A stretch of 64,000 nucleotides of DNA from Maylandia zebra. Lineage: Eukaryota; Chordata; Actinopteri; Cichliformes; Cichlidae. Every line of letters starts with the position of its first letter. Within the stretch, counting starts at the first letter, position 1. The position numbers were made by a program, and so were the translations under genes. The notes below the pieces were generated by a model that was not told the DNA's origin, did not search any database, and was given only the letters and a program-made list of their open reading frames with translations. Shown here in pieces: positions 59,501 through 64,000 of this stretch. The DNA lies in NCBI RefSeq assembly GCF_041146795.1, contig NC_135187.1:17002556-17066555 (forward strand), in the 5' to 3' direction.

Positions 59501-60055
59501 CTGTACATTTGCATTTAGACCAAGTCCTTATCAGAACAGTGCTCACTTCAGTATAATTAAAGGGATGATGCAACATTCCTACCAGCATGTTAGAAAGTTA
59601 TTTACTGTGTTGACTGAATGAAAATAACCATATAAATTTGTTAATCAAACCCTTTTTTGAATAACAAATCTGAATTCAATAGAAATTAAGTTTAGAAACA
59701 GATGCAAAGTTATTTTTTAACTATATGATGTCGTTTTTTTTGGATGAGAGCTTTGTTTCCAGTCAAACTCTCACATATTTACTGTGACAAAATAAAACAA
59801 TATCAAATTTGTCCACTTGCAAGATACTTGCAGTGAATGGCACATATCTCCCGACTGGACAGATGTTTATGTTTTCAGAAATCTCACTACCTTTATTTAA
59901 TATCATATACTTTACAAGTATAAATGTTTTTTGTTCTTTTTGTTTTTTTCTTTCTTTGTCTCACCTGTAGTGCTGGCTCCGTTGCTCTCCTCGAGCTTAG
60001 CGCTTGGTCGAGTCGTATCTACCGCTGAAGTTTGGGTACTGGTGGAGCATCCCAT
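53549..60055 (-). CDS. ERICH5: ERICH5-like glutamate-rich protein, 3' end not resolved
   Basis: Exon 1 is 60055-59965 (MGCSTSTQTSAVDTTRPSAK), exon 2 is 57263-56985 and exon 3 is 53602-53549 (EKGDAGATDSEPKTDETP). All three join in the same phase, giving 141 codons. No convincing terminal exon was found further left, so the end is open. The MGCS start predicts N-myristoylation and possibly palmitoylation; the rest is Ala/Glu/Pro/Thr-rich and disordered (AEEPAVTAASADTTAATPP). Human ERICH5 (C8orf47) has the same MGCSSS start, lies between RPL30 and RIDA, and is poorly characterised; the shared position and N-terminus support orthology. The low-complexity body by itself could not. Exon 2 is rich in short imperfect repeats. 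Confidence 0.75.
54890..55565 (-). mobile_element. L2/Rex1-type LINE reverse transcriptase C-terminal fragment
   Basis: The minus strand encodes FRLDYWISFSLSGFP, LKSLQLIQNTAVRALTGTRK and HVFPILAFFHWLP, the well-known C-terminal RT motif of L2/Jockey-type teleost LINEs. It continues with decayed text (EFKTCLLTCKIMNNQAPS). It lies in ERICH5 intron 2. Confidence 0.75.
58530..58655. mobile_element. Short LINE/SINE 3' tail with (AAGAT)n
   Basis: A GATAA microsatellite is followed by AACTTTATTTATCCCGAGGG, AAATTCTTTTGTCATAC, a sequence typical of a retroposon 3' end in fishes. The bulk of the element is missing. Confidence 0.55.
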
Positions 60056-61530
60056 CCTGCCCTGTGCACACAGAGGACTGTGAGCTCAAAGTTAAGAGGT
60101 GAGGACTGACTGTGCCTGCACTGATGACGTCGTGCATATATATCGCTTCTGTAAAATGAGAAACCCTCGGAGGACAGCCTAAACGCACCGTCTGGTCGCT
60201 AAATTCCTTCAGTTCCGTGCGTAATTACGCACATTTCCTGCAGTAAACGACTTCAGGTTGTTGTGTTGTGGTTGCAGGTCTCCAGTTGGGCACGCAGGTG
60301 AAATGTTGGCTTTTGTTGTGTACTGTAACTTAGGCTGTTTCCCTGAGGCTGGCTCAGGGACGAAAATACATTATTCAGTCAGAGCGCAAAGGCCACCTCT
60401 TGGGGCGGGGAAAGTGAAGCGCGACGCTCTCGCCACACCAACAAATAGCTCTACTGCCGACGTGCCACTGAGCAAACATCAATAGTAAATAGCCCTAATG
60501 CTGGTATAGCTTACAAAATATTTAATTTAGCCTTGAGTTTGTCATTTTTTATATTAATTAGCTTGCTTAACTGTAATATTAGAATTTAAGTCATGATCAT
60601 TTTAATTATATAGCAGACGGTCTTTGACCCAAAATGCTTAACAGGCGCACACATCTGTAATTCAGGTCTCAAGAGCCTAATTGTATAATTACATTTGCAT
60701 AAACAGACAACATAATAAAATGGATAATTAAAAAATAATAACAAAAAACATATATATATAAAAACAGTCAAAATAATAGAAAACATTTGTGTGACCAATC
60801 CACGCGGGACCTCAGACTTGACCAAAAGCAACTGAAAATATGTTGGTCTTAAGAGCCGATTTAATTTTTTAAATTGTTGAAGTTCTTATGAGGTGTGGCA
60901 AGCTATTCCAGAGTTGGGGGAGCAATGTCAGCATTTAGTTTTTAAACATGAAGATGGCACTGAACTCAATGAACTCGAGGCAAATTACGGAGTTAAAAAG
61001 ATTCCATTCACCATTTGATTGTCAGAAGTATAGAAAATATTCATAACAAACCAAACTAATAATCGATGATTGATTTGATACTAAAAATCGACTTAAAGCA
61101 GCCTAATTACATTAAAAGTAGGACACTGGGTGAAGAGGACTCAGTTAGATCGCTGCAGCGAATTTCAAAATAAAAGCACAACCGTTCGGAAGTGGTAAAG
61201 TACAATCTTTAAACAACACATCGCTTTTTAACACTGATTAAAAATAGTTAATCTTCTGAGTTATTATTTATTATATTATGCAAATGACATTTAGTTGCAT
61301 GAATCCATTTATGTATTGCTTTTAATATTTAGGCATACTAAAAACTACCATAATACACATTTTTTTAATGTAAAACACCACAGATTTGCTTAAGTTTAGC
61401 TATAACATATTGTTTAATTAATTAATTTTTTAGTAAAAGGCTAAGTAAAATGTTTCAAATAGACGCGTTTGTCCACTATATATCTCACTGCAGAAGTATC
61501 TGAAAACGACCCTTAGCCGCCTGCCCAGTC
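60056..61530. other. ERICH5-RPL30 divergent intergenic region
   Basis: No exon or recognised mobile element. The stretch is AT-rich from 60480 to 61490. A TATATATA motif near 60135-60143 on the ERICH5 side could be its promoter element. Confidence 0.4.
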
Positions 61531-61536
61531 CTGTTC

Positions 61537-61735
61537 TGCGCATGCTCGCCGAAGTGATACGAGCGCAGTGCACCATGGGACTTCCTTTCTCTCCGAGGCC
61601 ATATTGGAGTTAACTCACAGTAAGACGAGCTCCGAGTTTTATTTATAAAATAAATATGATTTTCGCCACATTTTCACATTTTGCTGTGACCCACTCTTTA
61701 ACGACAGTCCTCTGCTATCCTCCTTCTGCCCGCAG
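61537..61735 (+). promoter_or_regulatory. RPL30: RPL30 promoter, TOP start and 5' UTR intron
   Basis: TGCGCATGCTCG (61537-61548) matches the NRF1 site. The pyrimidine-rich CTTCCTTTCTCTCC near 61580 fits a 5' TOP transcription start, followed by GGCCATATTGG as in mammalian ribosomal protein first exons. A donor (ACA|GTAAGAC) near 61619 and an acceptor (CTGCCCGCAG) ending at 61735 define a short 5' UTR intron. Confidence 0.6.
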
Positions 61736-61763
61736 GTTGGCCGGTCCGGACTAAACCGCAAAC

Positions 61764-64000
<2,237 letters not shown>

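Overview
The window reads as nuclear DNA of a ray-finned fish, probably a percomorph and possibly a cichlid. This rests on spliced vertebrate genes with GT-AG introns, many decayed Tc1-like transposons and teleost-type LINE, Penelope and Gypsy remnants. The species itself is inferred, not read from the sequence. Gene content matches human 8q22: RNF19A, SPAG1, POLR2K, STK3, RIDA, ERICH5 and RPL30.

Layout. 1-3794 (+) is the 3' two thirds of RNF19A, an RBR ubiquitin ligase, followed by a long 3' UTR and quiet intergenic DNA. 9434-17737 (-) is a SPAG1 homologue reduced to its central TPR region, with Tc1-like copies in its largest intron. 20618-28234 (-) is POLR2K, a 58-residue RNA polymerase subunit whose first intron is filled by a 6.0 kb fold-back element: inverted arms made of a 169-bp tandem repeat, bounded by a perfect 10-bp target duplication. 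POLR2K and STK3 share a head-to-head promoter of about 660 bp. 28897-34516 (+) is a complete STK3/MST2 Hippo kinase of 498 residues. 37472-40030 (+) is complete RIDA, with a candidate second first exon.

From about 38.8 to 53 kb lies a young, accessory-looking region. The RIDA 3' exons are duplicated 11 kb downstream. A 1.07 kb block is repeated almost identically on both sides of an intact intronless 507-codon gene of unknown function (41702-43225, -). Decayed pieces of an XK-related gene and of DGAT1, a Penelope-like fragment, Tc1 copies and an L1-like fragment fill the rest. ERICH5 (-) and RPL30 (+) then diverge at the right end; the last RPL30 exon lies outside the window.

The host genes do not form one pathway: protein quality control (RNF19A), dynein-arm assembly (SPAG1), transcription (POLR2K), growth control (STK3), imine detoxification (RIDA) and translation (RPL30) are neighbours by old synteny. 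The two most unusual objects are the fold-back element and the orphan gene between the young duplicates. All coordinates were read by eye and splice sites were checked for reading phase; family names come from remembered protein and repeat sequences, not from a search.
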